From Isoperla grammatica (lineage: Eukaryota > Arthropoda > Insecta > Plecoptera > Perlodidae): 64,000 nt of DNA. Numbering within the stretch: the first letter of the stretch is position 1; each line of letters begins with the position of its first letter. Both the position numbers and the translations under genes were made by a program. The notes under the pieces are model-generated. The model made no database searches. It saw only the letters and a program-made list of their open reading frames with translations, and was not told the origin of the DNA. The DNA lies in the NCBI GenBank assembly GCA_945910005.1, contig OX246741.1:49497167-49561166 (forward strand), written 5' to 3'. Positions 12,474-23,976 of this stretch are shown in pieces.

Positions 12474-12656
12474 CAGCTCACTGTGCAGCCGAGACAAACT
12501 TGGCTCAACTCAAGGGCTGGGTGGGCTGGGCATTGACCTTCAAACAATATCAAGAGAGACGAGAGTGCTGGTTCATTCTGTCTCTCTCACACACACCAGC
12601 TATTTTGATAGCAACTAAGCAACCCTTATTTTCTGTTTATTGATGACGTACGTGTC
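12474..12656 (-). repeat. Inverted second copy of the 11706-11899 segment
   Basis: Nearly identical reverse complement of 11706-11899, running from CCCTCGCTCCCAGCTCAC to ACGTACGTGTC. With the first copy it could form a stem of about 185 bp around a loop of about 570 bp. Confidence 0.85.
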
Positions 12657-12961
12657 TCTCTCTACATTAGATGCTGGTAACGGATAATTAATACCTACAT
12701 TACAGGATTCAATATTACTGTCAAACTTATTGAATTCAATGACAAAACAACATTAATTTTTTACCAGACTGTTTTTGATTCGCTTTTGTTCTTAAATTCA
12801 ATTAGATTACTTACCATGTAGCATAACATGTTAACAACAATACAGTACATGCTTTCGCATGTATCGTATTGGCAAATTGTTTTTTAATAGCTACGAGAGT
12901 GTTATAATTTGAATTACTATTATTTCATCGCACCACGGCATCATTCCAGTTTTCTAAAATC

Positions 12962-13722
12962 TACAATAATTAAGCGAGCGAAGCGAGCGTTTCCACTTGA
13001 CTCTTATGGCACTTCGTTCTGTTTTTTTGTTTGTTTGTTTGTTTGTTTTTTTTTTTTTTTTTTTTTTATGTCCGTCGATAGCGGTCGAACGGAAAGTCAG
13101 ATCAACTTGAAATTTGGACCATCCACAAGCCTCGATGTGGATTGAAGGTGTATAGTTTTGAGGCAAAATCGTTCGAAAAGTTACAAAGTTACACCATAGT
13201 TACTGCAAAATATTTTTCTGAAACAAAATGGCGGCAAAATGTGAGATAGCCAGATTTTTCTACAGATTTTTCCGGTCACGAATATGTTAATGTAATGGCG
13301 ATCTGATAAATATTGGCAAAGTTACACAAAAGTTACTCGAAAATATATTTTTGAAACACAGTTACGGCAAAATGTGAGGTGGCTATCTGATAGTAAATTT
13401 TTGTCCGATTACGAATATACTAATGTAAACGCGATCCGATACGTATAAGAGGCAGAAATGACATTTCTATTGCAGTCAATAACTGTTAGTAACGGTGGCG
13501 GACCGCGGCGAAAACAAGACACCGAAAATTCTTAGCAACGCACACTGCACGACGTCCAACAATGTTGGGAAGCTTAATAGCTATGGAAATTAGAAAAATT
13601 TTTGCAATGCGCATCCTTGAATTGTTGTTTATTGTTGCCTTTATTACCTTTGAGATCTTTTCGCCAGAACGTTCGTAGATATGGACGCGCTCGCTTATCA
13701 ACGCGTCCAATAGAGCGTTTTC
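12962..13722 (-). repeat. Dispersed repeat family 'AAGCGAGCG', copy A
   Basis: Inverted relative to copy B (63370-63865). Shared landmarks are the GCGAGCGAAGCGAGCG end, the CGATAGCGGTCGAACGGAAAG block, the TTGAGGCAAAATCGTTCGAA block and the far end with GCGCTCGCTTATCAACGCGTC. The middle (13200-13480) holds two degenerate repeats with an AAAATGTGAG.T.GC motif and AGTTAC words. It contains a (TTTG)n plus poly-T tract at 13021-13068. No coding domain was seen. It is probably a non-autonomous transposable element of unknown class. Confidence 0.75.
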
Positions 13723-14194
13723 CTAGTTATATTACAACTGGGAATATGGAAAACGCAGACAAGACAACGGGCTACGGTATAAGTTCCATTGATGATGTTT
13801 ACAACGAGTTGCGAGACTGTGACATGCGCCAAATGCTCGGCTTGTTAATGTTATTGAGTGTGTGTGTGAGGGGGGGGGGGGGGGGGGATGTGTTAAAACA
13901 TATTGATATTTGGCAGTGTGTGGTAAAAGGCGTTAGTGGTTATGAATTTGATTTACACTCATCCTTGCATTATTGTTGTGGCTCAAAAAGATATTAGTCG
14001 AAGTTGTACATAGTGTATTATCTTGCAGCTCTATTTAGTATTTTCTATTTAGTACACAATACTATTTTAAAGCACCATTATAATCTATTATATGATTTGT
14101 TTGTTCAGACACAGGAACAAGATTTGTTAAGAGAGGAGCTATTCATTTTCCACAAAGCTTTTCAGAATAGAGCAGGAGATGGCATCTTATCTAT

Positions 14195-14232
14195 CCTATC
14201 TATCCTATCCTATCTATCCTTATCCTATCTAT
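14195..14232. repeat. TATCC/TATC minisatellite
   Basis: Short irregular array of TATCCTATC units. Confidence 0.85.
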
Positions 14233-14515
14233 AAGCATCTTATAACGAAGTTAGATTATAGTTCAAACGTAGGCAGGCACGACTCAAGAACGAGCGCGAT
14301 CTCTATTATTACTAATTAATTATCAAGCCCCTATCAGTGCGGTAGTTTAAGAATTACAATTGAGGCGTGCAGACAGCCAAACGGGTACCCGAAGGCGTGG
14401 ATAATTACGCGGATTTTTATCAACGGGTGGGTACCCGTTGACAGGCCTTATTATCGCTATCATTCTATTCGATATGGGGTGATATATGAAGATGAAGGAT
14501 AATTTCAATAACCCA

Positions 14516-14600
14516 TGGCTTATACGGGATTCGAACCCACGCTCCTAGGTGGCATACACGCTTAGGACTTGCGCCCCAACCGCCTGGCGGCGTGAGTCCT
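14516..14600 (-). repeat. tRNA-like sequence, probable tRNA-derived SINE fragment
   Basis: Minus strand contains GTGGGTTCGAATCCCGTAT, which fits the RNA polymerase III B box (GGTTCGAATCC). About 45 bp upstream is an A-box-like GCCAGGCGGTTGGGGCGC. The spacing and an apparent long variable arm recall a Leu/Ser-type tRNA. I cannot draw a clean anticodon arm with T33 and see no CCA or typical flanks, so a tRNA-derived SINE or decayed tRNA is more likely than a functional gene. Confidence 0.4.
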
Positions 14601-15408
14601 TGTAGTCAAGAAGCCCGCCCACTAAGTGGTACCAGTTCAATTCCCTGTCGGGGTTGGAGTTTGAAATTTACGGTTTTCAGTCAAATATGTTCCATCCAAG
14701 AAAGTGTTTCTATAATATTCAGTCACTTCATTATTTGTTACGCATTCATTACATTTGCATTGTTAACTTTAAAAGTTCATGCAGACACACGTGGCACTTT
14801 AATTCACTGCAACACTACCTGACAATAATAATCATTAATCACGATAGAACGCACACATTTACGAGATAAGGTGGGGTGATTTGTCGTGTTTGTAACAATG
14901 TTCGTAAACTACGTAAACATCAACAGTGACATTCCATAATGTCGCCAGACTTTGGAGCTGTTTGTTGGCTGTTTACGATACATGACATGTATAGGACCCT
15001 TTGAAATTTCGGCATTACGCTTTACGTTTGTATACCAATAGTTTATCGCGATAAAGCACATACAAGATTAAACACCAATAAGCAACAAATAACCACTAAT
15101 TTCCCATGTTCTACAGAGGGTCTGATGGGACCGCGGTGGGGGGGCGGGGGGAGGAGGGGGGAGGGGTAGCTCAACTCCTTTGGGGGTGACTGAACCCTTA
15201 CACATTTTATTTCTTCTTATTATTATTATTCTCATTTATTATTTATTCCCCTGCATCCACATAATATGTAAATGGGCAGGGATGGAGAAGAGCTCAGCTC
15301 CAAACACTAATCATTGGTAGTAAACTAAACAGTAGGCCTAAATAATTGACATTAATCAATACAATAATACAAGGAGACTGGTCCAAAAATAACAAAACAC
15401 ATAAGAAG

Positions 15409-15818
15409 TAGGGATGACTTCGGATCTAATAATTCGGAACCGGATCCTCCTGCGCCGGATCCGGTTCAGAACCGGTTCTTGAACATTTTAATTTTGTTTA
15501 TATCACATAATATTTATGTGACACTAAGCATAGTGGATTTCCCTTCGTTTAACATTGGCCCTACTTCAAGCACTCATTGTCAAGTGTCAACTAATCACTT
15601 ACGTTGTTTGCGGCACGAAAGACAATGAGCTACTGGCGTGCAGTAGGGGTGGGTCAACCGATCAGCCTACATTAGCAGACGACACCGGCGGCGACGATTG
15701 TGGTGGCTCGCTGCGCGCTTTTACCAGTGTTGTACCGACAGCATTCGAAAAAAATGGAACCGGATTGCAATTGGGAACCGGTTCCGAACCGGTTTCCGGA
15801 TATCCGAAGTCATCCCTA
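15409..15818. mobile_element. hAT-type MITE, 410 bp, 8-bp target duplication
   Basis: Inverted ends TAGGGATGACTTCGGAT and ATCCGAAGTCATCCCTA, flanked by the perfect 8-bp direct repeat ATAAGAAG (15401-15408 and 15819-15826). Eight-base duplications and TAGGG-type ends fit the hAT superfamily. Subterminal regions are full of GGAACCGG/CCGGTTCC palindromes. No transposase. Confidence 0.92.
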
Positions 15819-15826
15819 ATAAGAAG

Positions 15827-17403
15827 GCATGGTAATTTCAAAATACCCAAAACATAGGCTACATAAGTAATACTAGTAATATTATTAATAATTCGCTCAT
15901 AGCTGCGCCCCTCGTCCCAGCCAGATACATTTAATTTATGAAGAATTGAGATTGGTCATAAGCAATCGGCACATGAGTAATTTGGGAACCCAGCCACATC
16001 GTGCCGAAAAATGGGAAACGAGCCGACCTGGTACCACATTCATTGGAATTCGTCTCTTGTGACATATAACAATGATAAGGTGGCATGGAAACTCAGGTGT
16101 CAAATGGAAACTATATTCCATATGGTTTCATTAGGAGAGCTTTACCGTTCGAACTTTTATTTATAATTAATAATTATAATTACACACGAATTAATTATGA
16201 TGTGATCTAAAGACATAGCAGCATGACATACACAAGTAACTAATTATACTTTTGGCGTAGTTATCTATATGTTTATAAGTTTCCGATTATGAGGGGGTGG
16301 GAAGGTAGGGGGTTACATGAAGGCCAAACAAGAACTGTTGTTTAGACAATGATATATATCTCTGCGTGCGTGTTTACCCTCACTGTAATTTGTTAGTACG
16401 CGTGCGTGTGTGCGTGAATGTGTGTGAATGTGTGTGAATGTGTGTGAGTGTGCATGAGTGTGTATGAATGTGTGTGAGTGTGCGTATGTGTGCGCGAGTG
16501 TGTGTGTGAGTGTACGTGAGTGTGCGTCAGCGAGCATGAGTGTGCATGAATGTGCGTGTGTGCATGAGTGCGTGTGTGTATGTACAAGTTGTTATTGTTT
16601 TTTTGTTTTTTCTTACATTTCTCATGTTACTTATAAGTTATAACACTAGTCTAGCCTTTAGTGTGACTTGTTGCATTGTATTGTATTGTCAGCTGTTTAT
16701 TATATTGTATTGCACTAGTGGGTCACTGACCCGTTGTCAACAAAGAAACAATCAAATCAAATCAAAACACATGAATGCACATCTCACCGTAACACGTGTT
16801 GTATAATTGTTTTGTTATAAACACTCATAAAATATAATAACAAATAATAGCTATTTAAACCACTAGAATTTGTTGTGGTATTAATTACTATTGGTAGTCG
16901 TGCAGCATCCCTAATATATCTGCGGAAAAACGTAATTACGATTGCCGGTAAGTGTATAATTTGTAATAACACAACACAACTGGTCAATCAAAATGACATT
17001 CCAAACATACAATAACAAGTTCACAATTAAAATATAACATGGCAAAAATTACTTTTTTAATGTAATATTATTTCATACTTTTTGGTCTTAACGAATGTTG
17101 TAATGTTGTAACAGTAGTTGCGCTGGCACCAACTCCATCCGATCAACTGTGAGGTCGAACCACGCGAGGGGAACGCAACTATGCGTACATGGTGAATGAC
17201 TCACCGCATGGGGTTGAACTCGCAAGTGGAGCGCGTTGAGCGTTGTCGCCGCATAGCAAAAAAAAATAACATCATTTCCGATGCTTTCGTCGCGGATATT
17301 TGAGTCCCGATCAACCACCGGGTGTGTAATTCTGATGCCTGCATCTGGATCTGGTTGGCCCATCCTCACTAGCTGTGACTGATTTTCCATATACAGCTTT
17401 GCT
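15827..17403. other. Spacer, no gene recognised
   Basis: AT-rich. It contains a GT-rich microsatellite at 16396-16585 and a short (AATCAA)n stretch near 16750. Open frames through the GT tract are repeat artefacts. The block at 17110-17390 is GC-richer and opens a 100-codon minus frame without any recognised domain. Confidence 0.5.
16396..16585. repeat. GT-rich microsatellite (GTGTGTGAAT type)
   Basis: Irregular array of TGTGTGAATG / TGTGAGTGTGC units. It yields artefactual His/Thr- and Cys/Val-rich frames. Confidence 0.95.
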
Positions 17404-17750
17404 TGATTAATTAATTATGATGAATTAATTGATTAACAATTGAATGTGATAAATTGATTCATGTATGGTCATCAAGAATATAAGTCTCTGTGAAAAATTT
17501 CGGTGTGATTGGACATTGGGAAGTGGGTGAAATACCGATTCCCATATATTTTTGATTAATTAACTATGATGAACAAATGGATTAATTAGTGAATCTGTTA
17601 ATTGATTCGTCTATTGTCATAAAGAATACGTGCGTGTGAAAATTTCCGCTCGATTGGACATGGAGGAGTGGGTGAAATATAGATTATAAGATTCCGTCCA
17701 GGCAGACAAACACATGAAGCTCATACAAGCAAGGGTTGTAATACTAAAAA
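17404..17750 (+). repeat. Dispersed repeat, two tandem ~140-bp units
   Basis: Two divergent direct copies (17404-17533 and about 17552-17690), each beginning GATTAATTAA.TATGATGAA and ending in ...GATTGGACAT...GTGGGTGAAATA. They are followed by CAGACAAACACATGAAGCTCATAC...GTTGTAATACTAA. The CAGACA...GGTTGTAATACTAA tail resembles the 3' end of a retroposed invertebrate repeat (family impression, not checked). Confidence 0.6.
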
Positions 17751-19025
17751 AATGGAAATGAAACATATTAAATATAACGTAACTTTTTTGTGACGATATC
17801 AAATATAATTTTAGACTCGAGCCCAAATCAGCTGTATAATCTGGACTCGAATATTAGCTGTTGTAGACAATAATAATATTATAATATTAGATATACTATA
17901 ATCGCTGATATTAGCAAAACTTGATTGGCCTTAAAAATTGAATATTTATAATCAAGCATTTAAATTCGATAATGTAAACTTTGCACGGCGTAATGAAAAA
18001 TAATATCGGTGGTGTAGGTTTTTGTACTGAAATAACACGTTTTCCCAAAGTTGTGTGGTGCATTGGGTACGAGTTGTCATCGTCTAAGAGGGTGTATTTA
18101 TAGCGAGTGCTCGTGCAAGAAGATCGGAATGTGCACCTGCTGTCGCCTGAAAACAACCACGGCAACACTGTAGCCGGTTGGAAGTCGCGTCAGTCGTGCG
18201 CCCGAGCAGAAGAGGTCGGCTCACACCGGTGCAAACATTTCCCACTAGGAGGCAGTTAATTCGCTCTTAGGCGACGCTAGCGCGGCAATGCGGTCCATTG
18301 CAGTACTACAGCTCAGTACGAATAAAACCGCGAACGATATTTAACATGGGCGTTATCTATCTGCCTACAATCCCTTATCTGTGTTTAAAGTGATGATCCA
18401 CGTAGGTCAATTCAGGCAATCACAGACTAGACCTTCTGAGTTGATCAAATGCTCACATAGACCTACCTCACCCGCACAGAATGTCAACATTGAACAGTGG
18501 ATTACATATTATGTTGTTCCATTAATGCACTGTCTTGGTATCATGACAACTGATAATACTTATTGATTGCTGTATGGTACTTGATTATAGGCTTATAAAG
18601 TTTTAGGATTTAGTTATTTTCAATAATTCTTAACTACTAGGCTAACTACTAACTAGTCATACTTTTATAATTTTTTTTTTTTTTTTAGCAAGGTAGGTTT
18701 AAATCTAATTTTGAGAAGGTCTACAGAAGACCTACCAGTAGGCCTACCCTGGAAACTATAGGCCTGTAGGCCAATGATAGGCCTATCTGTCACAGTAATG
18801 CCAACTTTTAGGCTATAGGCCTAGGCTTAATGGTAAGCACTAATGTGCAATAAAATAACAGGTCTAGATACTCAATATGGTAGTAATATATCATTGTGTG
18901 CAATTTGCAGTCTGAACGACAAGTTCAATAGGCCTACTACTACCATAGACCACTCCCACACAGTTACCAGGAAAAATAAACTCCATCAGGCCTGCGGGAA
19001 TGGTATTGTGCATTCTCATCATAAG
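17751..19025. other. Spacer rich in TAGGCCTA motif, no gene recognised
   Basis: From about 18700 the TAGGCCTA word becomes very frequent. No supported coding region. It contains a T16-like tract near 18670. Confidence 0.5.
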
Positions 19026-19033
19026 ATATAGGC

Positions 19034-20161
19034 CAGTCTTGGGTAGTAACGTAACGGAAGTAACGCGTTACTGTAACGAAATTACTTTTTCAGTAACGGA
19101 ATCGGTAACGCCGTTACAATGATTTATTACTAACGAGTAAAGTAACTTCATTACATTTGTACGTGATTTTTACGTTACTAACGCGTTACTTTTCGTTAGG
19201 TTACAGTTACAGTACTGCTTCAAAGAACGTATTAAAAAGTTTGCCGAAAATATAAACTTTCTCAAATAAAAGTTCCTTTGTTAAGATAAGGATCGCGTCA
19301 CTTGAAAAGTTCAAAGAAAAACGACCGCCTACCCTAACCACATATACAGCCGCAGTACCCGAGCAAGTGACTCCCGCAAGTTACCCCCGACAAATTCGTC
19401 TCCTAAACAAATTTATTTCTTGTTAGAGAATAACGAGTGTGATTAAGGGATACTGTCTGGTTTGCTCTACGACGAACAGTTGCCGAGATAATCGAAAAAA
19501 ACCTAACCTACCTAACCTAACATTGTGCATGGGCTTGCTGCCGTGTTCACCAAGTTCTCGATTTCGCCACCAGTCGCGAAAAAATTAAACACTGCATCAA
19601 TGTTCTCAACTTCAACATATAAAATTGCACATCGATCTTACCTACCGAAGAAATCTTTATTTTTCTAACAAATAGGTTGTGTTGGCTAGCCTGTAACCTC
19701 TCAGTGAAAACGAGAATAGGCCTTTGCCCACGTTTCTTTAGTTCGCGTCAACTGAACAAACCTTGTAGAAACGTGATCCGGTGTTTATTTAATCATTTAT
19801 CGTTCATCGTTTAATATGTTGTCTGATACACCCACAAGCACAAGTGGGATTGGTGGAGCTAGGCCTAGCCGTCCTACTGATCCTATCCTACGTTGATAAA
19901 TAAAACACTGGTAACCACGTTTCAGAATGCATCTGCATTTACAAATAATTTGATGACATACCAAATTCGACCTTATCCTATTTATTTGATAAGATCGCAA
20001 AAGTAATTACAAAAGTAACGTCATTACTTTTCGGGAGGAAAAGTAAAGTAATGCCATTACTTTAAGACTGAAGTAATTAGTAAAGTAACTTCATTACTTT
20101 TAATGAAAGGTAACGAGTAAAGTAATGTCACTACTTTTCAAAAGTAATTTACCCAAGACTG
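19034..20161. mobile_element. hAT-type non-autonomous element, 1.13 kb, 8-bp target duplication
   Basis: Inverted ends CAGTCTTGGGTA and TACCCAAGACTG, flanked by the perfect 8-bp repeat ATATAGGC (19026-19033 and 20162-20169). Both subterminal regions are packed with GTAACG / AGTAACTTCATTAC words in opposing orientations, as expected for transposase-binding arrays of a hAT. The interior has no transposase frame. Insertion was into a TAGGCC-rich host stretch. Confidence 0.93.
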
Positions 20162-20169
20162 ATATAGGC

Positions 20170-21721
20170 CTAGGCCTAACAAGTAAATTTGCTCTAAGTT
20201 TACAATTATTGCAGGGGTAATTAGTTAGGCCTATTGATATTGTTACCCGGGACTTAGTGCATCGGCGTGCAAGTCGTAACATAAAAAAATGTTCCAATGT
20301 CACAATAAACCGATGTAGGCCTATATTGTAGATTTGTAGTAGGCCCTACATAACCTAAGCAAGGACTTGAAGTATTACAGTAGGCCTACAACAATGGAAT
20401 CCATAATTTTAATCCAGCTGTTGATTATTATTAAAACAGCTGTTGATATCCCAGGGTGGAAGGTGGCCTAAACACCACATTGGGTAGGCCTAGGCACAGA
20501 TTATCTTGGTGATTGTGTTGTGCATTTTTACGCACTGTGAAGAATAGTAGGCCCTAACTTGAAAATAAACATGCCCTAAACTTCATGATATAAATCAATG
20601 ATGTGTTGTGATTGGGCTCTTCTGTAATACAATCAGACCTGTCAAGCTTGAAAAAATATTGAACACGGAGTTGATTTAGTAAATCTCATGAATAAGAAGC
20701 GTAGCCTACCATACCTAGGGCTAGGGTAGGCCTAGGGTAAGACCTACAATCATGCACTAGGCCTAGATTTTACAAAAGAGGCCTAGGCCCTAGGCTCTAG
20801 GTTCTATCCCTACAGTAGGCCTAGGCCTAGGCCTATAGATACAACACACTGTGCCTGCTTTGTTGTTAACTAGGCCTACCAGGAGATATTTAAACAAAAT
20901 ATAATTGTTCTGAGCACGTATATTAGGGCATACGTGTCTTTTGATGAACACAGAGTAGGGACTGCCAAATGTGCGGCATGAACAGGGTCTGCCACTAGGC
21001 CTAGGCAACAGGTGAGCAAGAGATTATTGTAACCTTTATTTACAGCTCAAGTCTAGAGGTTATTGCATAGAATTCCACTAAAAAAAGCTTGGCCCAGAAC
21101 AATTCAATTATAATAATATTATATTAACAACAACTAAATAATGTACTTACCGAAATATCAGGCCATCAGCCCAATCATGTAAGCCTTCGATGCAATGCAA
21201 GCCATAGAGAATTAACCGGGGAAGAGTGGGCGAGAGGGCGCTGGCCGCTGGCGGCCAGGGTTGCCAGATAGTTGTATACACAGATCGCCATCTCAGCCTT
21301 CTAGATAGCCCAAAAGTCGCCCAAACAAATTTTTCTGAGTGAGAAAGAAGATACGGGATCGCTACGAGTGCAAGAGAGACACTAGTCACCGCAAAGTTCG
21401 CACGTTGATCATGAGGAGGGGGTTAAACTGTGCTTGAAATGGGCGGTACATTTAAAAAGAAAAAGTTCATACAGTCTTTACATTAACATCCATCATTTGT
21501 TTTATGAATTGTAGACATTGAAATCGATTAACTAGGCATATTTTGATGAAATTGAAGTCGCCCAATTGGGCGACAGGCGATTTCCTACATGTTTAGGTCG
21601 CGAAAAGTGATAAATCGCCCAATCTGGCAACACTGCGCTGGCCAACCGTTTTGCGTTAATATGTATGATGGGTGTAAAAATAGCAACTGTGCTAAAATAA
21701 AGGTTTTACTACTACTACTAC
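20170..21721. other. Host-like spacer, TAGGCCTA-rich
   Basis: Dense TAGGCCTAGGCCTA words at about 20760-20840 and 20990-21005. Minus-strand frames near 20790-21389 owe their Arg-Pro runs to this motif. No gene recognised. Confidence 0.5.
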
Positions 21722-21752
21722 CGTTGAGTGAGAAATATTTTCTCACTCAACG
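21722..21752. mobile_element. 31-bp nano-element: two CGTTGAG ends joined, 7-bp duplication
   Basis: The 31-bp block is an inverted repeat whose arms read CGTTGAGTGAGAA from each end, with only about five bases between. It is flanked by CTACTAC on both sides (21715-21721 and 21753-21759). Because the flank is a (CTA)n repeat the duplication length is ambiguous (7 or 10), but 7 agrees with the two relatives at 5155-10476 and 36293-36316. Confidence 0.8.
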
Positions 21753-21849
21753 CTACTACTACTACCAGACTGCAGCACCGTCGGGGTTTGGTATCATGGT
21801 CGCGGCAAGTTTGACATTTTGCTGTCACGTGTTGGGAGAAACAGCAAAC

Positions 21850-21952
21850 ATGTCACAAAGAATAGTACAAATATAAGTGTAGCTGAATTAAAGGAGAAAT
21901 TGAAAGACCTTGGTGCAAAAACAAGTGGAAATAAGGCAGATCTGATTGAAAG
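21850..21952 (+). pseudogene. First exon with SAP DNA-binding motif, probably frameshifted
   Basis: Just inside the left end of the 6.3-kb element, one frame reads ISVAELKEKLKDLGAKTSGN then KADLIER. This matches the helix-extended loop-helix SAP motif (established family pattern: basic, nucleic-acid binding). It ends in a good splice donor, AG|GTAAGAA, at 21952/21953. An ATG at 21850 (MSQRIVQI) is in another frame. The two join smoothly only if two bases of the ATATAA stretch near 21872 are ignored, so I suspect a 2-bp insertion. Upstream of the SAP frame no in-frame ATG is seen. Downstream exons were not identified. In context this may be the N-terminus of the second protein of an ISL2EU-like element; a host gene exon is possible but less likely. 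Confidence 0.5.
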
Positions 21953-23035
21953 GTAAGAACATTTCAAATACCTTTTAAATAATCGTATCTTTAAAAGGTA
22001 GGCGTAGATGGTAGACCAGCCTCTTGGACCAGCTTATGCCTAGCCTAGATGCATTCCAGCGTGTTCATGCATCAAAAAGTGAGCATTATTCACTTTGGTC
22101 ATGTTTTTAGAACGTCTGATTTTCGTTTTAATGTAGCCTATATCCTTGTTACTCAGTAGGCTTCAATAAGTTCGTTCGTACCTTTCTCTTCAACGAGGAA
22201 ATCAGATGGTGCTCTGCAAACCTGGATATTTCAAACCCAATGCCTGGGCATACCAGGGCCTTTGTGATGTGTAGGCTAGGCCTAGCCTCTCGTACTTTTC
22301 ATTTATTAATTCCAATCATATTTATTTAATCACTTATATAATGTGTTATGATAAAATAAGTTATTTATAATTGGCTTGCATAAGCCTTCATGTTGACTTC
22401 TTGGGGGGCAAAATGTGGAAGCTAACTTGTTTACACCATGTTTACCAGGCTTGCCATTGGTTGATGCCATGGTGAATCAGTAGGCTAATATTTTATCATA
22501 CCGGGCCTTAATGAACAAACTACATTTTAAGCCCATTCATGAATCCTTAAATCGCCACAACTGTCAAAATAAATGTGGTGTAGTAGGCCTAAGCCTACAT
22601 GGGATTTGACGTAGAAACTTGAATAGGCCTAATGTATTATTTATTTTATTATTACCTATTTATCCCAACAACAGAATTTAGATCATTCCAGATGCAATTG
22701 GATTTATAATATAATAAACAAATATATGAATTTATTATATATCTTGACCTCCTATCCAACTTTACGGCCAAATAGCTTACATTCGTTACAGTAAAATAAA
22801 CAAAAACACTCACGATTTAGAACACTTTTTATTTACATTATGTACATTTTATTTGTGACCATACCATCTCACCATTTGAAAATCAAAATTGTAATTTAAT
22901 AATTAAAGGAACAATCAAGTCTATGGCATTCTGTGCTGCCTGTGTAGGCCAACCAACATAATTAATTAACACACTAGAATTCTGTAAGTCAGTCAAAAAT
23001 CTGACATGGTGCAGCAGGACGTAGTTCATCCTTGT

Positions 23036-23685
23036 TAGGGATGGTACGTGTAAACGTGTACACGCCGTGAGGCGTGTACACGTTTACCGATTTTCCTTGA
23101 GAAGTAAACGATTTATATGTAATGCTATTTTTATCCAGTGTGCAACCTGCTGAATTCTTATCATATGAGCCAATTTGCCGCCGTTCACTCTTTATTGTTC
23201 ATTCATTTGCGGGTATAGCGATGTGGTTGTGGTCTCCTATTTCACCCTCGCGTCAAGTTCAATACAAATTCTTCTTCTGTGGATTCACGTAATTAATTGC
23301 CCTATGCAGTGTACGTCCGGCCTGCAAGCCTGAAGCGAGCGACCCACGGCACGGCAGCCGTGTGACGCTGACCGCTCGGCGCTCGGGTTCGGCTCCTACC
23401 CCTCCCCACCCTAACACTATAACCATATTCAGGACGTGCAGTGTTTTTTTACGTAGGCCTACATATCAGAGTCAATGGGGATTCCGTAAGGCCTCTTGAT
23501 TTCCTTGGAGGGGGTACATTATTATGCAGTGAACATGTAATGACCATTGAGTATCAGGTTTACTATATACTATAAAAATGTAAACACAGATTGTACTTCT
23601 TGTAGAAGTAAACGTGTAAACGTGTACACGTTTTTGTGGACGGCGAGTACACGTTTAGTGAAATACACGCTTTTTGACATCCCTA
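23036..23685. mobile_element. hAT-type MITE, 650 bp, 8-bp target duplication
   Basis: Ends TAGGGATG and CATCCCTA, flanked by perfect ATCCTTGT repeats (23028-23035 and 23686-23693). Subterminal sequence is built from GTAAACGTGTACACG palindromes on both sides. The interior has a GC-rich block (23310-23410) with no coding frame recognised. Confidence 0.92.
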
Positions 23686-23881
23686 ATCCTTGTATTTGTG
23701 TTAATAACTTGTACCTATGCCCACAGCAAAATGTATAATTTTTACTTTTTACTCGAAATACAATCAGTGTAAGCTTACAACTAACACAATCTGCATTTTG
23801 ACATCAATGCTACACACTTATGAAATAAAGTTTTTGTTTGTACTATAGGGCCTACTGGTATATTACAGTAGTTTATATGAT

Positions 23882-23900
23882 AAAAAAAAAAAAAAAAAAA
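23882..23900. repeat. Poly-A tract (about 19 A on the plus strand)
   Basis: Homopolymer beside the 3' end of the transposase pseudogene. On that gene's strand it is poly-T, so it is not its poly-A tail. Confidence 0.9.
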
Positions 23901-23976
23901 CAATTGTTCCAGGCTCCATGTATGGAAGTCCAAAAAGTTGGACCGAAAACTTGTTGACGCGGAAGTCGTTCGAGTT

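Larger units (their letters stand above)
13723..15408. other. Spacer with low-complexity tracts
   Basis: No recognisable gene. It holds a poly-G run of 18 at 13870-13887, a (TATCC)-type minisatellite at 14195-14232, a tRNA-like sequence at 14516-14600 and a G-rich block at 15131-15168. Confidence 0.5.

Noticed and set aside
15662..15857. Frames in both strands across the 15409-15818 element
   Set aside because: They arise from GGAACCGG palindromes within a hAT-type MITE; no protein family recognised.
16313..16643. His/Thr-rich and Cys/Val-rich frames
   Set aside because: Product of the GT-rich microsatellite.
23882..23900. Poly-A tail of a processed pseudogene
   Set aside because: The neighbouring coding remnant is on the minus strand, where this tract is poly-T, and it has introns and DNA-transposon context.
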